This document shows positions 36,361 to 47,184 of a stretch of 64,000 bases of DNA, piece after piece. How positions within the stretch are numbered: position 1 is the first letter of the stretch; the number at the start of each line of letters is the position of its first letter. The stretch comes from Neoceratodus forsteri (Eukaryota > Chordata > Ceratodontiformes > Ceratodontidae), in contig CM057453.1 of NCBI GenBank assembly GCA_016271365.2, positions 1,075,345,001-1,075,409,000 of the forward strand. Direction: 5' to 3'. Below the pieces are notes generated by a model. The model was not told the DNA's origin. It worked only from the letters and a program-made list of their open reading frames with translations, and did not search any database. A program made the position numbers and the translations under genes.

Positions 36361-38269
36361 TTTACTTGCAAAATGGCCACCAGGCTGGGTGTGCCATCGA
36401 CTGCTCTGTAGCTGCAGCTCCTGAGTTCTTAGTTTTAAAATTTTTCTTTGTATTTAATATTGTTTTTATTTAGTTTTTTCTTCACGCACCATTTTATTCC
36501 CACTTGCCACTTGCCTTGCTGCTCACCCATTGAGATTTGAGGTTGCAGACTGTGGGACCAGGGCGACGCAGGGAACTTGTGTGTGGAGTCTCCTGAGGGC
36601 TGCTTGGTTGGCCTTGAGGTGAACGCTGGGATGTTTTGGTAAGCCCCGATGGTACAAGCATGTGCAGCGGTTTCGCTGCGGCTGGGACGCATTCCTCATT
36701 TTTAATTGCTGCACACTGACATGCTGTGTGTGAGCGATTATTTCTTTTGGATGATTTTGAATGGTCTGGGGAAGCAGACTCACAGGTGGACTGTTCTATT
36801 GAGGACTAGTGCCAGAAGATCGTGGATTTAAAGACTTAAGGATATATGGATTAAATGGACATTGAACTTAATTTTGAATTTGGAAATCTATTACTGGATC
36901 TGCACTGATGGTTTTGCGGTGGTGGATTTGGGGACTACAGTGGCTCAAATTTACAGTCGGTGTTTAGGCCTAATCTAGCCAGTGGTCCGTATTCTGGTCT
37001 GTGGCGGCTCAGGGGTCTGTGCTCTATCCGCCAGGGAGCCGGTGGTTGGAGTTCTGTCCTCTAGGGTTCCTCGGGGGACCTACTGTGTTGGGTTCTGGCG
37101 GGGGTCTCACGGTAGCTGGCGTGGCCTGGTCGTGGACCCTGGGCTGGATTTTTTGGGATGCTCCCCAGCTGTAGAGCTGACTGGTCCTGAAGAGGACTAT
37201 ATGGATTCCCTCCTCGAACCTGGTCACGGTCAGACTTTTTATCCTATTTCTTTATGGGCAGCGAGAGTGCTTTAACAATATTCATACAGTTCTGGCAGTG
37301 GATTTATTCGATACTTTGGTTTTTTGCTTGCTTTTTGAATGGTGGTTAAATTTCATTTTTGTCATCTGGTGGCAGCGAGAGTGCCATAAACAATATATCC
37401 CTAGGCCCTGATAGTGACAGCATCAGTGGCCTGAGGATTATCTGACACTATCGCTGGAGGAAAGACTGTTTATATTCGGTTGCCCAGGGGTGTGAGCTCC
37501 TGAGGATCCTTTGACAGTCCTGCGGTAGTGAGAGGACCATCAGGACTTGGATCATCTGGTTCTTTCCTCAGATACTTTTATGACTGCATTATTCACTATT
37601 CTGTTTTTGTATACTTTTTTGATGTTATATTTATATTTATTTTGTTTAGTTATTTTAATTTAAGTTTTTTGTTGTCCTCTGAGCTGTGAGAGGGTTTAGG
37701 CGTGGGGAAGTTTTGTTATTTATGTTTTACGTAGTAATTGTTATTTAATGTAGTGTAGGGTTATGATTTTAGAATTATTTGTGGAAGGGAATAGGGTGTG
37801 ATTTGTGTGGGCTCTTAGTTTTACAGTAGTTTTATTAGATATACTGAAACTACTTTTAGGGTAGTCACTGTATAAGAAATTTGGATTTTATTGTGGAACT
37901 CTGGCTCTAGTTGGTAGCTATTAGCCTGTGGAATGTGCCTGTTTGCCCCCCCCCCGGTCTTATGCTATTCGTCCTCTTCTCTCCATGCTGTCCGCCTGCC
38001 TCCCCTCCTCCTCTGCCCTTTTCTACCTACCAGCTGTTGGGCACTGGGCATTGTAATGAGGGAGATTTCGGCTGGTGTGGTGGGGCATGGACATTGGAGG
38101 TCGAAGGAGCAGTCCTCTCGCATAGGGTTGGTTAGATCCAGAAGACGCCCTAGGGTGAAATGGAGCCTGGAATGTGGTAGTCCATGCCTAGTTCCCATAC
38201 CCAAGGGAACCATCTCTTTTGATGGGCAAGTAGCTGGGATGGCTCATAAACCCTGTCCAACTCGGGCGG

Positions 38270-41058
38270 TGCTATGCAATGCCAGATCTATTAAGAACAA
38301 AACTGCAATTATTACAGATTTTGTTAGAACAGCTGATCTGGTTTGCATTACTAGGACCTGACTGGATGAAAATGCTGGTCCAACTTTGGAAGCAGCAATC
38401 CCAGTCAGGTACTCTGTGATACATCACCCAAGATTGGACCGCGGTGGGGAAGGTAGCAGTCTGTTTCAAGACTGAGTTGGGCCTCACTGGTGTACCAGTA
38501 GAGAAAGCTGAATTCTTTGAATGTACTATGGTAGCTGGTGTGGGCTGCAGGATAGCTTTCGTTTATCGTCCACCCGGGGACGAAAAGCGTTTCCTGCAGG
38601 AAGTGGCAGATTTCACTACCGACATGGCACTGGAGTCACCCAGACTGATGTTTTGACTTTAATGCCTGAGTCAACGACAAACTTGCGCCTTTTGGACAGC
38701 ACTTTCTCCAGTTGATGACATCACTGGGATTCACACAGATTGTTTCTTCTGCTACCCATAATCATGGTCATTCTCTGGATTTGGTTTTCCTCCTGGGGAT
38801 TGAGGCCTCTGACTTGGGGGTGGAACCTGTCAGTTGGTCCGATCATTACACCTTGAGGTTCAACTTTTGCGCCCCCCCTTTGCAGGTCTGCCCCTGTGGA
38901 GATGGTGAGTTACCGCCCTTTGCGGGATGTGAGCCCTGAAGACCTGGCGGCGGTGATTGACCCCTTTGAGTTTCCTGATGCCAACTCGAGCCCGGAGCGG
39001 ATGGTTCTGGCCTATAATAAGGCCATTTCCTCAGCCCTAGACTTGGTAGCTCCCATCCGTGTTCGCCCCCTTCTACTCTGCCCTCGGGCCCTTTGGTTTG
39101 ATGGGTCCTTGACGGAGTTGCAGTGGGTGGGACGAAGGTTAGAACGTCGCTGGTGGAAATCTTCCCTGGAGGCTGACCATCTTAGTTTGGTGGAACATTA
39201 TCAGTTCTACCAATCAGGGATCACCCATAAGAAGGCAGAATTCCTGTCCAGGGAGATCGCTGTCACTGAAAACCGACCAGCTCAACTCTTCTGAACTGTG
39301 GACAGGTTGTGCAACCCAGCCTGTCTGCAGCTCCATCGAGCTTTTTCACAAAAAGAGTGTGATGAGCTTGCTCAATTTTTTTAGAACAAGGTGGCTGACA
39401 GCAGGTCAGAGATCCACTTGACTCACTTTATAGGGAATGTAGTTGGTTGGTGCTCGGTCACTGTACCTCGTACTTCCTGGAGTAATTTTAACCTGCCAGA
39501 GTTCGAGGATATTATACGATTGTCCAGGGGATGCGCCCTTACATGCTGTGGTTTAGATCCAGGCCCAACTTCCCTGATTTTGGGTTATTATGAGACCATT
39601 GGCCCATCTGTGGCTCAAATTGTCAGGTGCTGCTCGGAATTGGGTGAGTTTCCAAGCTCCCTGAAGGAGGCGGTGGTGACACCCTTTCTGAAGAAAGCTT
39701 GGTTTGACCCAGACATTTCTGCTAACTACAGACCTAGAACCTCCCCTTTATAGGAAAGGTTATTGAGAAAGTAGTGGCAATCCAACTGGAGAACCATTTG
39801 ACCATACATAATGTCTAGAAACCTCTCCAGTTGGGTTTTCGTAAGAGGCACAGTACTGAGACTGCTCTGGTTTGGGTGCTCAATGATCTCCTGATGATAA
39901 GAGATCGGGGAAACTGTTCCATTCTGGTACTCCTTGATCTCTCTCTTCAGCTTTTGACACTGTAGACTATGGGGTGCTGCTCGAGTGCCTAAGGTCCATC
40001 TGTGGCCTGTCAAGTACAGTGCTGAGATGGTTTACATCTTTCCTAACTGGTAGAACACAGATAGTTGTGTCAGGGATTTTTTTCTTCTGACTCTTTCTCT
40101 TTGTCTTGTGGTTTCCTCAGGGCTTGGTGTTGTCCTCCATGTTGTTTACAGTGTACATGCTACCCCTCAGAGACATTGTAAGATGGTATGGGCTGAGGTT
40201 TCACTGCTATGCTGATTATACCCAGCTCTACCTGTCTTTTGCCCCTGACCAGGTTAGTGCTCTCTCAGTATTTAACAACTGCCTTGCCGAAATCCAAGAC
40301 TGGATGAATTCGAGCTGGTTAAAGTTGAATGAGGAAAAGACCGAGGTTATGGTTGTGGACTCGGGTCGCAGGATAGAGGGGTTGAGGACTGACCAGCCCT
40401 CTGGATTATTTCTGGGGGGTGCTCAGATCCTTACCTCAGAGTGGGTGCGTGACTTGGGAGTGGTACTTGATGACGGGTTGACCCTTCGTTACCAGGTATC
40501 GGCAGTTGTTAAGTCAGCCTTTTATCATCTTAGGAACATTGACAGGGTCAAACACTTTGTTCCGTAAAGTGATCTGCCTGTGTCGGTCCACACCTTTGTG
40601 ACCTCTCACCTTGACTACTGCAACTCCCTTTACTTGGGGATTCCTGGGGTTGATATCCACTGCTTGCAGCTAGTGCAGAACAATGCTGCTCGATTTTTGA
40701 CAGGGGTGTCAAGGAGGTCGCATATGACCCCTATGCTGCACGATCTATACTGGCTGCCAATACAGTGGTGGATCACCTTTAAGGTAGGTTTATTGACCTA
40801 CAAAGCCCTACATGGACTTGGCCCCGACTACTTGAAAGAGCTTCTGATTCCTTACACCCCTGTGCGACAGCTCTGCTCGGCTGATGAGGGATTGATGGAG
40901 ATTCTGAGGGTTACTTTGACATTTTCCGGGGGTCATGCCTTTATGTTTGCAGCCCCCACCCTGTGGAATTCTCTGCCCCATCAGTTTCAGGAATGCATGA
41001 CCGTGGGGAGCTTTAAACAGGCACTTAAGGCTTTTTTGTGGAGTCAGGCGTTTACCTA
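38270..41058 (+). pseudogene. L2 ORF2: endonuclease and reverse transcriptase
   Basis: Endonuclease motifs come first: LCNARSIKNK (38271), ITRT*LDE for the TxTWL box with a stop, FVYRPPGDE (38560) and SWSDHYTLRF (38836). Reverse transcriptase motifs follow: CGLDPGPTSLI, SANYRP (39718-39735), LLDLS then a frameshift before FDTVD, PQGLVLSSMLFTVYMLPL, CYADYTQLY (about 40207-40233), where YADD has become YADY, and WLKLNEEKTEVMVV. The tail has the L2 signature FVTSHLDYCNSLYLGIP, LQLVQNNAARFLTG, LHDLYWLPI and PTLWNSLP. Several stops and a frameshift break the gene, and the mutated active site would prevent reverse transcription. Confidence 0.85.
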
Positions 41059-41168
41059 ACTGTCATGATTTTTATTGAAGGTTTTATTTATTAATTGTAA
41101 TTTTTATGGAATCTGGTTTTAACATTGTAAAACGCCTTGACACTTGAAAGGCACTTAACAAATACAGT

Positions 41169-41200
41169 TTATTATTATTATTATATTATTATAATATTTT
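41169..41200. repeat. (TTA)n tail of the L2
   Basis: The ttattatta run is the simple-repeat terminus usual for L2-type LINEs, here followed by a related AT stretch to about 41215. Confidence 0.85.
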
Positions 41201-41520
41201 GTTATTTTGTTATTAGCTGCTGGAATTATATAATTGTTTCTCCTATAAAGAGGTCAGCAATACTTTGAATTCCTTGTAATTGCCAAGTTTTAAGTTCTTG
41301 ATCTTTAACCGATTGTTTAAACCCATAATTATCACAAATAGCAATGACTCCAGATACTTTACATCAAATAAGACTAAACCATTAAAGTTGTTGACTACAG
41401 CAACTACAGTACATGCCAGTGCTGGAAAACAGTACACGATATTATTAAATGGTCAAACTTCTTTTTTAAAATTAATTCATACTGTACCTATCTCAGTTTA
41501 TTTACTCATGGAATGGGGGT
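41201..41520. repeat. fragment of the foldback module family
   Basis: The right end, ctgtacctatctcagtttatttactcatggaatgggggtgaac, matches the phrase at about 43888-43930. The unit is cut at 41521 by the Rex1-like LINE and seems to resume near 43346. Confidence 0.5.
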
Positions 41521-43345
41521 GAACATTTATTTTATTTGGTTTTTGTTTACCGGGTAAGTACACTAGACAACAATGTTGCCTATATTCAGGCATGACCCGG
41601 GAGAGTACAGACAGGGGAGACCAGAGTCAACATTAAAGAGTATTTCATGACGCAGCATGAGGTGAGAACAAACATTTGAACAGTATACAGCCAGGTACAG
41701 TCATTATCAGTAATGACAAAGAGAAACAGATAACATTACATTAATTATTTTCATCTGATGATCCATCAATGACTGCATTGAAATGACAAACAGCAAACAA
41801 AACTTAAATGAAGTAGCATTATAACAACAGGATTTCTGCTGGATGTGGGAAACATTCAGATTTTGGAGACCAGTAGGAAATCAGTAAGTGCCATAGGGAG
41901 GAGAAAATGCTAGGATAGAAGCTCAAGTTACAGCACAAGAGCAGCAGTCGGATTCTAATAGGTGTGCCCGAAGACTCAGTTTAAAGGCCTTGTGGGATAT
42001 GGAGAGTTTGATGTGGGAAGGAATGGAGTTCCAGAAGCGGGGGGCAGATACGGCAAAGGATCGTTCTCCTTTTTGTGTGAGATATCTGGGAATTTCAAGT
42101 TGGGTTTGAGCAGATGCCCTGAGGAGGTATGCTTGGGAGGGCTGAGTTAATAGTTCGCAAGGTATTTGGGGACCCGTTCTGATCATATTATCAATTGTAC
42201 AGCCTGCAGAATAGTGTCTGAGCAGTCTGGGAGAGCCAGTTTAGTTTTGAGTAGAGCAGGCAATGATGGGTAAGTCTGTGAGCGGAGAGAGCAAATCTGC
42301 ATATACTGTTATAGTAGGTGCTCCATTTCTGGAGTGCTCCTTTGCTAGCTTTAAGGTAAACCTGAGAGCAATATGTTAGAGCAGAGGAGAAATCCTTGTG
42401 CAATAGCAAGGCAGGCAGCATCATTGAGGAAGGACTTATTTTAAAGGCAAGACCAAGTTTTGAGTAAACTGTCTTACATGTAGCCGCAATGTGGAGGTTA
42501 AAGTCAAGAGATGGGTCGAGAGTGACTCCTAGATACCTGAAGGAGGTAACGAATTCAAGAGGGGAGTCATCTAGAGAATATATCAATAAGTCTGGAGTAA
42601 GAGATCTGATTCTTGATGGGGGGGCCAAAAAGCATAGTTACAGTTTTCTTAGCATTCATTAGGAGCCTGTTCTGTAGTAACCACTCCTGCAAGCAGTTGA
42701 AGTCTGCTTGAAGATGTGCTCTTACTGATAAGGGATCTTTACCACTGGAGAGAAGCATCATGTCATCGGCATAAAGGATTAACGAGGAGGAGGAGCAGGG
42801 AAGGGAGGGCAAGTTGTTAATGAAAAGGGGAGAAAAGTAGTGGGCCAAGAATAGATCCTTGGGGGACTCCAACAGAGGTAGGGGAAAGATTTGAGACAGC
42901 GGATTCAATTTGGACAAATTGCAACCTCCCTGAGAGGTAGCTATCGAACCAGGAGATGGACGACAGGTCAAAGCCAAGGCGGGACAGTTTGGAAAGTAGC
43001 AGAGAGTGATTCACAAGGTCAAATGCCTTTGTGAGATCGATAAATATAGCGCCAGTGAGCAGGCTCTTATCTATCGCTGTAAGGACTGCATTTGTCAGCT
43101 GAAGTAGAGCAGTTGTGGTGCTGTGTCCTGTTCAGAATCCGTGTTGGGTAGGGGATATAAGGTTGTTAAGGTGCAGGTAATTTGTGACCCGAGTAGCGAT
43201 GGCCTTCTCGAGAAGTTTATTTAGGGTAGAGAGAATGGCAATTGGTCTATAGTTTGACATATTTTTGGTATCCCCTTCTTTTTTGTGAACAGGGACAACT
43301 CGAGTGGTTTTCCACAATGTTGGTACCGTTTGGGTTATAGGCACA
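41521..43345 (-). pseudogene. Rex1-like LINE, reverse transcriptase to 3' end
   Basis: Minus-strand frames give, in order, VVPVHKKEGD and NYRPIAILSTLNKLLEK (43260-43330), WFDSYLSGR, SVGVPQGSILGPLLF, LILYADDMMLL with an intact YADD (about 42740-42780), FRYLGVTLDP, LTHHCLLYSKLNW (about 42195-42265), and a C-terminal ERSFAVSAPRFWNSIPSHIK box (about 41990-42050). THHCxLYxxxxW is a hallmark of Rex1/Babar LINEs. It is split by at least four frameshifts and lacks the endonuclease. The 3' terminus at 41521 (the complement of tttaccgggtaag) resembles the one at about 9285. It inserted into the inverted-module family. Confidence 0.75.
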
Positions 43346-43672
43346 CCCACCACGCCCGTCGCTGTGTACAGGGTGGGGGTGGGGTGTTAGGGTTGGAAAC
43401 CCCAACACCACATTTCCAGACTTTTGTCACTGGAACCCTAACTGATGCTTTAACAACGCTTTTTTTTTGCCAGGAATATATATATTACATTATGTATATA
43501 CACATCTATGCAGGTTGAGAGTGCAGGACCCTCTGGGCCCTGTGCTCCCACAGGAAAATAATGATATGATTACACTAGTTAAAAATTATGGATGGATGGG
43601 AGTGCAGGGTCTGGAAGTAAATACAGCACAGGCAAATAAGAATATGATTATACTATCTCAAAAAGTAAGGAA
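43346..43672. repeat. inverted-module and ~70-bp tandem units
   Basis: The stretch 43380-43480 (ggggtgttagggttgg...tttttttgccag) is the reverse complement of the type of sequence at 43660-43790. Units with acaggaaaataatgatatg and tatggatggatgggagtgc (43550-43640) match those at 31671-31740. Confidence 0.65.
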
Positions 43673-44128
43673 ATTCATTGCATAAAACTTCCTTAAAACA
43701 CTAGTTAGTGTTAAAGTGACAAATGTAGGGAAATGTGGCATTAGGGTGTCCATCCCTAACACCCCACCTCACTCTGCAGGCAGCAACAGGAAAAAACATT
43801 ATGGTTTCACCTCTTTTGCCTCTTTCCAGATCAGTTGTTGGGTGTGCCTTGGGATTGTCAACCCTGTTGCTCATTCCATTTTTATATACTGTACCCATCA
43901 CAGTTTATTTACTGATGGAATGAGGTGAGCATTAGAGCTGACAACCCGCACACCCCACGACTGAGTTGCAAAGAGGCAAGAGAGGTTAACCATGATGTTT
44001 TTTCCTGTTGCTGGCTGCACGGTGGGGGTAGGGGTGGGGTAATAGGGTTGGAAATCCTAATACCACATTTTCCTACTTTTGTCACTTAAACCCTAATTAG
44101 TGCATTAATGATTTTTTTTGCAATGAAT
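43673..44128. repeat. foldback element with ~210-bp arms
   Basis: attcattgc at 43673 pairs with gcaatgaat ending at 44128, and the match continues inward: ggaaatgtggcattaggg with ccctattac-type sequence, cagcaacaggaaaaaaca with tgttttttcctgttgctg, cctctttccag with gcaaagagg, and gctcattccat with atggaatgagg. The axis is near 43900, with a spacer of about 30 bp (tactgtacccatcacag). No coding frame is present. Termini and flanking duplications could not be set. Confidence 0.8.
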
Positions 44129-44621
44129 AATATATATATAGTTTACTTTGTCTTGTGCTGTCCCTACAAAAGTGATCCTTTCAATGTAGTGTGCATATGT
44201 CATATAGCAGTTGTGGTGTAGTGCTAAATTTAGAAGTGAGGAGTCTTTGGACATGAACTATGCCACCCCCCCCTCCCAACCAGTAGGTGGGGGGCCCAGA
44301 AGCTATCAGGTTTTAGATGCATTGTGGTATATTTTGAGGGTCATTTTGACACTGTTTGGCTACTTTCAAAGTCTTCCTTAACTTGTTACAAACAACCAAT
44401 ATCACTATCAAAATAACTAGTTTTTTATTTTCTTTAAAAAGAATAGTAAAAACTAAAACAACTTGTCGATCAATATCAAGGAGCAGAAACCGCAAACATC
44501 TCTACTCCAGAAAATTCAGCCACGAAATGTTCACATTGGCAACTTTATTGCACATAGGATTTACACATGCTGCTGAAAAAAAGGAACCAGACCATTTCAG
44601 AGATAAGATAGATTGTCACCA
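44129..44621. other. unassigned sequence up to the L1 insertion point
   Basis: No coding frame or recognised repeat. The last 11 bp (gattgtcacca, 44611-44621) are the left target-site duplication of the L1 that follows. Confidence 0.4.
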
Positions 44622-44753
44622 GGTGGCGTAGCCTAGCTACAGAGCAATATGGACGCATAAACCTAGAGCTCTGGCTTAATCCACTGAATATCCCTTCCAT
44701 CTCACACTAAAACTTGTATTTTCTTAAACAAATTAGTGATTTACTAGGTTCAA

Positions 44754-45718
44754 ATGCCTTCTTCTGCTAAACCAGCTAAAAAACAGGCAAAATTACCTTT
44801 CAACAAACCAGGGACTCAGACACTCGGGAAGGGCCTACCACTATCTCCTGCTCCAGTGGAGTACCGCAATCTGCCAGAAGACTTGCTGGCTACCTCTGCC
44901 TCACAGCAGTGAGCAGTGTCTTGAACAGAGATGTTGGATAATTACCAGACAATTGAGCGCTTAATTCAAGATTTGAAATACGATTTAGGTACCCGCATGG
45001 AAATGGGCTTTGACACCATTACCTCACAGTTACAGCATTTCCAACAGACAGTTAATACTGTCTCTGAAACAGTGGACACACATGAGATTCGGCTGGGGGA
45101 GTTGGAGGCCTGAGTGAGTTCTCAACAAGATACTAGTCATACCATGAATATAGATCTTCAAAATGCCTTAAAGGAGATCGGCCAGTTAAAACAAAGCATC
45201 GATGACCATGAAAACAGGGAAAGAAGATGTAACGTCAGGATCATTGGCCTACCTGAGTTCGTGGAGGAGCGCGACAGTGCCACTTATATCCAAGCATGGC
45301 TCTGGAAGTCCTTACAGCTTCCACCCGAGGTGTTATTAGAGATACAGCGTGCACATCGGTCTCCAGGGACCAAACCTTCCCTCAATCAGAGTCCCCGTCA
45401 TATCATCGTCAAGTTCCTCCACTATCAGGACTGGCAAAGAGTTTTAGAATCTTTGCAGAAACAGAGTCCTTTGATGGTGCAGCAGTCTCAGGTGAGCATT
45501 TTTCCGGACTATTCCTACCAGCAGCAGAGACAGGCTTGTGCCGAGGTAAAAAAAAGTTGCATGCCCTGAATTGTCAGTTTTCTCTTGTCTACCCTGCTCA
45601 CCTGATTGTACATCCTCAGGGTGTGAACCTGCACTCTTTTACATACCCGGAGGCTGCCCTGGCTTTTGTTGTAGAGCTCGAGGAGGAGAAGAGATGGCGT
45701 GATGGCCAGGGACCCTAA
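44754..45718 (+). pseudogene. L1 ORF1, broken
   Basis: The start is the ATG at 44754 (MPSSAKPAKKQ, basic N-terminus). After two stops near 44911 and 44922, a coiled coil follows (44931-45200: ERLIQDLKYDL, TSQLQHFQQTVNTVSE, and a stop at 45111-45113). The RNA-recognition domain opens with RRCNVRIIGLPEF (about 45222-45260). WKSLQLPPEVLLEIQRAHR, HIIVKFLHYQDWQRVL and FPDYSYQQQRQA are typical of the C-terminal domain. At 45547-45554 an A-run one base shorter than needed shifts the frame; the new frame ends in FTYPEAALAFV (about 45640) and stops at 45716-45718. It is an RNA-binding chaperone gene in intact L1s. Confidence 0.85.
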
Positions 45719-47184
45719 CTGGATTATCTCGGGCTAATGCTTAAAGGCCTAACTACTTGTTGATCGAGGCCTTGTGATTTGGGAGCGCAGGGCAGGCTAA
45801 GGGAGTAAATCAGTACCATGATTCGTAACACCAACTGGTGGCCTATCATGGCTGGATCCAGGGTTTCCTAGCCTAGCCCAAATTAAACTCTCATTCATCT
45901 GCCTAACCCTTTGTAACGAGGTCTGAATACCTTGATGGTGGTGTGCCTGTGACTTATGTTTTAAGCTCTCACTTTGTCAGACAGCATTATCATTGTGCAT
46001 AATACTGGTTATATGTTTCACTACTTCTGGATTTAAAATTGATCACTGGTGTGAGAGCGGCACAGTATAGTGGATAAGTAGCTTTGTAGTGACCCTCTCA
46101 GGACGCTGCTCAAAGGCTTACTTACTTGTTGCTTGGGGTCTGGTTGATCTGAGAGCGGTGGGCAGGCTGAGGGAGTAAAATTGACACCGAGATTCATAAC
46201 ACCGGTTGGTGGCCTATCATGGCTGAATCCGGGGACTCTCTGCATAGCCATTAATATGTTTAACTTCACAAGTTTAGCCCTTCGTAGCTCATTTGGGGTA
46301 CCTTAACTAAATTGCACTTGTGATTTATGTTTTAACCTCCTATTCTGCTAATCTGCCAAAAAAAAGGGGGAAAAAAAGTTTTTGCAAGCATCAGGTTGCC
46401 TGCTATAACACTATGGGATTTGACCCAGATAACTGACTTACAGGTGTTCCAGCATACTGGAAAGTAGGCTTTATTGTTAAAAGTGTCTAGTTCTGACACA
46501 GGTTGATGGAATGATTGAATTTTTAAGATTATTTGTCTTGGTCTTGCTCTGCTCCCCTTGCTTCACGCTCTAGGGAGTCAGAGATGGGGGCAGTCTACAC
46601 ACTGCCTAGAATAACCCAGCGTGAACAGCTTCAGGGGTCCATAACTTTCATTAATATTGGATGTAGGAGCAATCACTGTTAATCTGTTTTAAGCCTTTTT
46701 GAAGGGGACACCCCCACTTTACTCAGTTAGGCGGGGCCCTGGAGAAGGACCTCCTGGATCAAACTAGGACAGCAGATTCCCTGGGGCGGGGGGATGAAGC
46801 ATGACATCTTTTTTTCCTCTTTTTATTTTCTTTTTACTAGCTAGTGACGATGGGGGGGTTAACCCTTCCGTACTTTTACAAATTATGACTGTGGGTTTTC
46901 AGCGGATTAATTGCTCACTCCACGAAAGTGAGTGGTATGTACATTCTGGGGATGTAGGGGGGAAAAGGGGTGGGGGAGATGCAGGGTGGGTACTTTGGTT
47001 TAGCACATAACTCCTCCCATTGGAGGGGCATTACAGAAGTTGTGTTGGGGGGCTTTTGTTGAAAGCAGGGGGAACAGTTGGGGATGTTCGGTTTAAAGTT
47101 CCAAAAATACACAGATATAATTACTGTTTCTGGTAAACAACAGAAGGGTGTAGATATAGTAATTATATGTGACCTACGGATCAA
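45719..47184. other. inter-ORF region of the L1, with internal duplication
   Basis: About 1.5 kb without coding signal separates the two frames, much longer than in mammalian L1. It holds a diverged direct repeat: caggctaagggagtaaatcag...gattcgtaacacc...ggtggcctatcatggctgg at about 45790-45855 recurs at about 46150-46228, a spacing of about 360 bp. Confidence 0.6.

Larger units (their letters stand above)
36360..41200 (+). mobile_element. L2-type LINE, close to full length
   Basis: The 5' end is placed near the aaaatggccaccagg word (36370). A long 5' region (36370-38240) with no clear ORF1 precedes ORF2. The 3' UTR ends in the L2-like phrase aaaacgccttgacactt, then cttaacaaatac and a tta microsatellite (41169-41200). 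The 5' boundary is inferred from similarity to 63258 onward and is the weakest part of the call. Confidence 0.7.
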
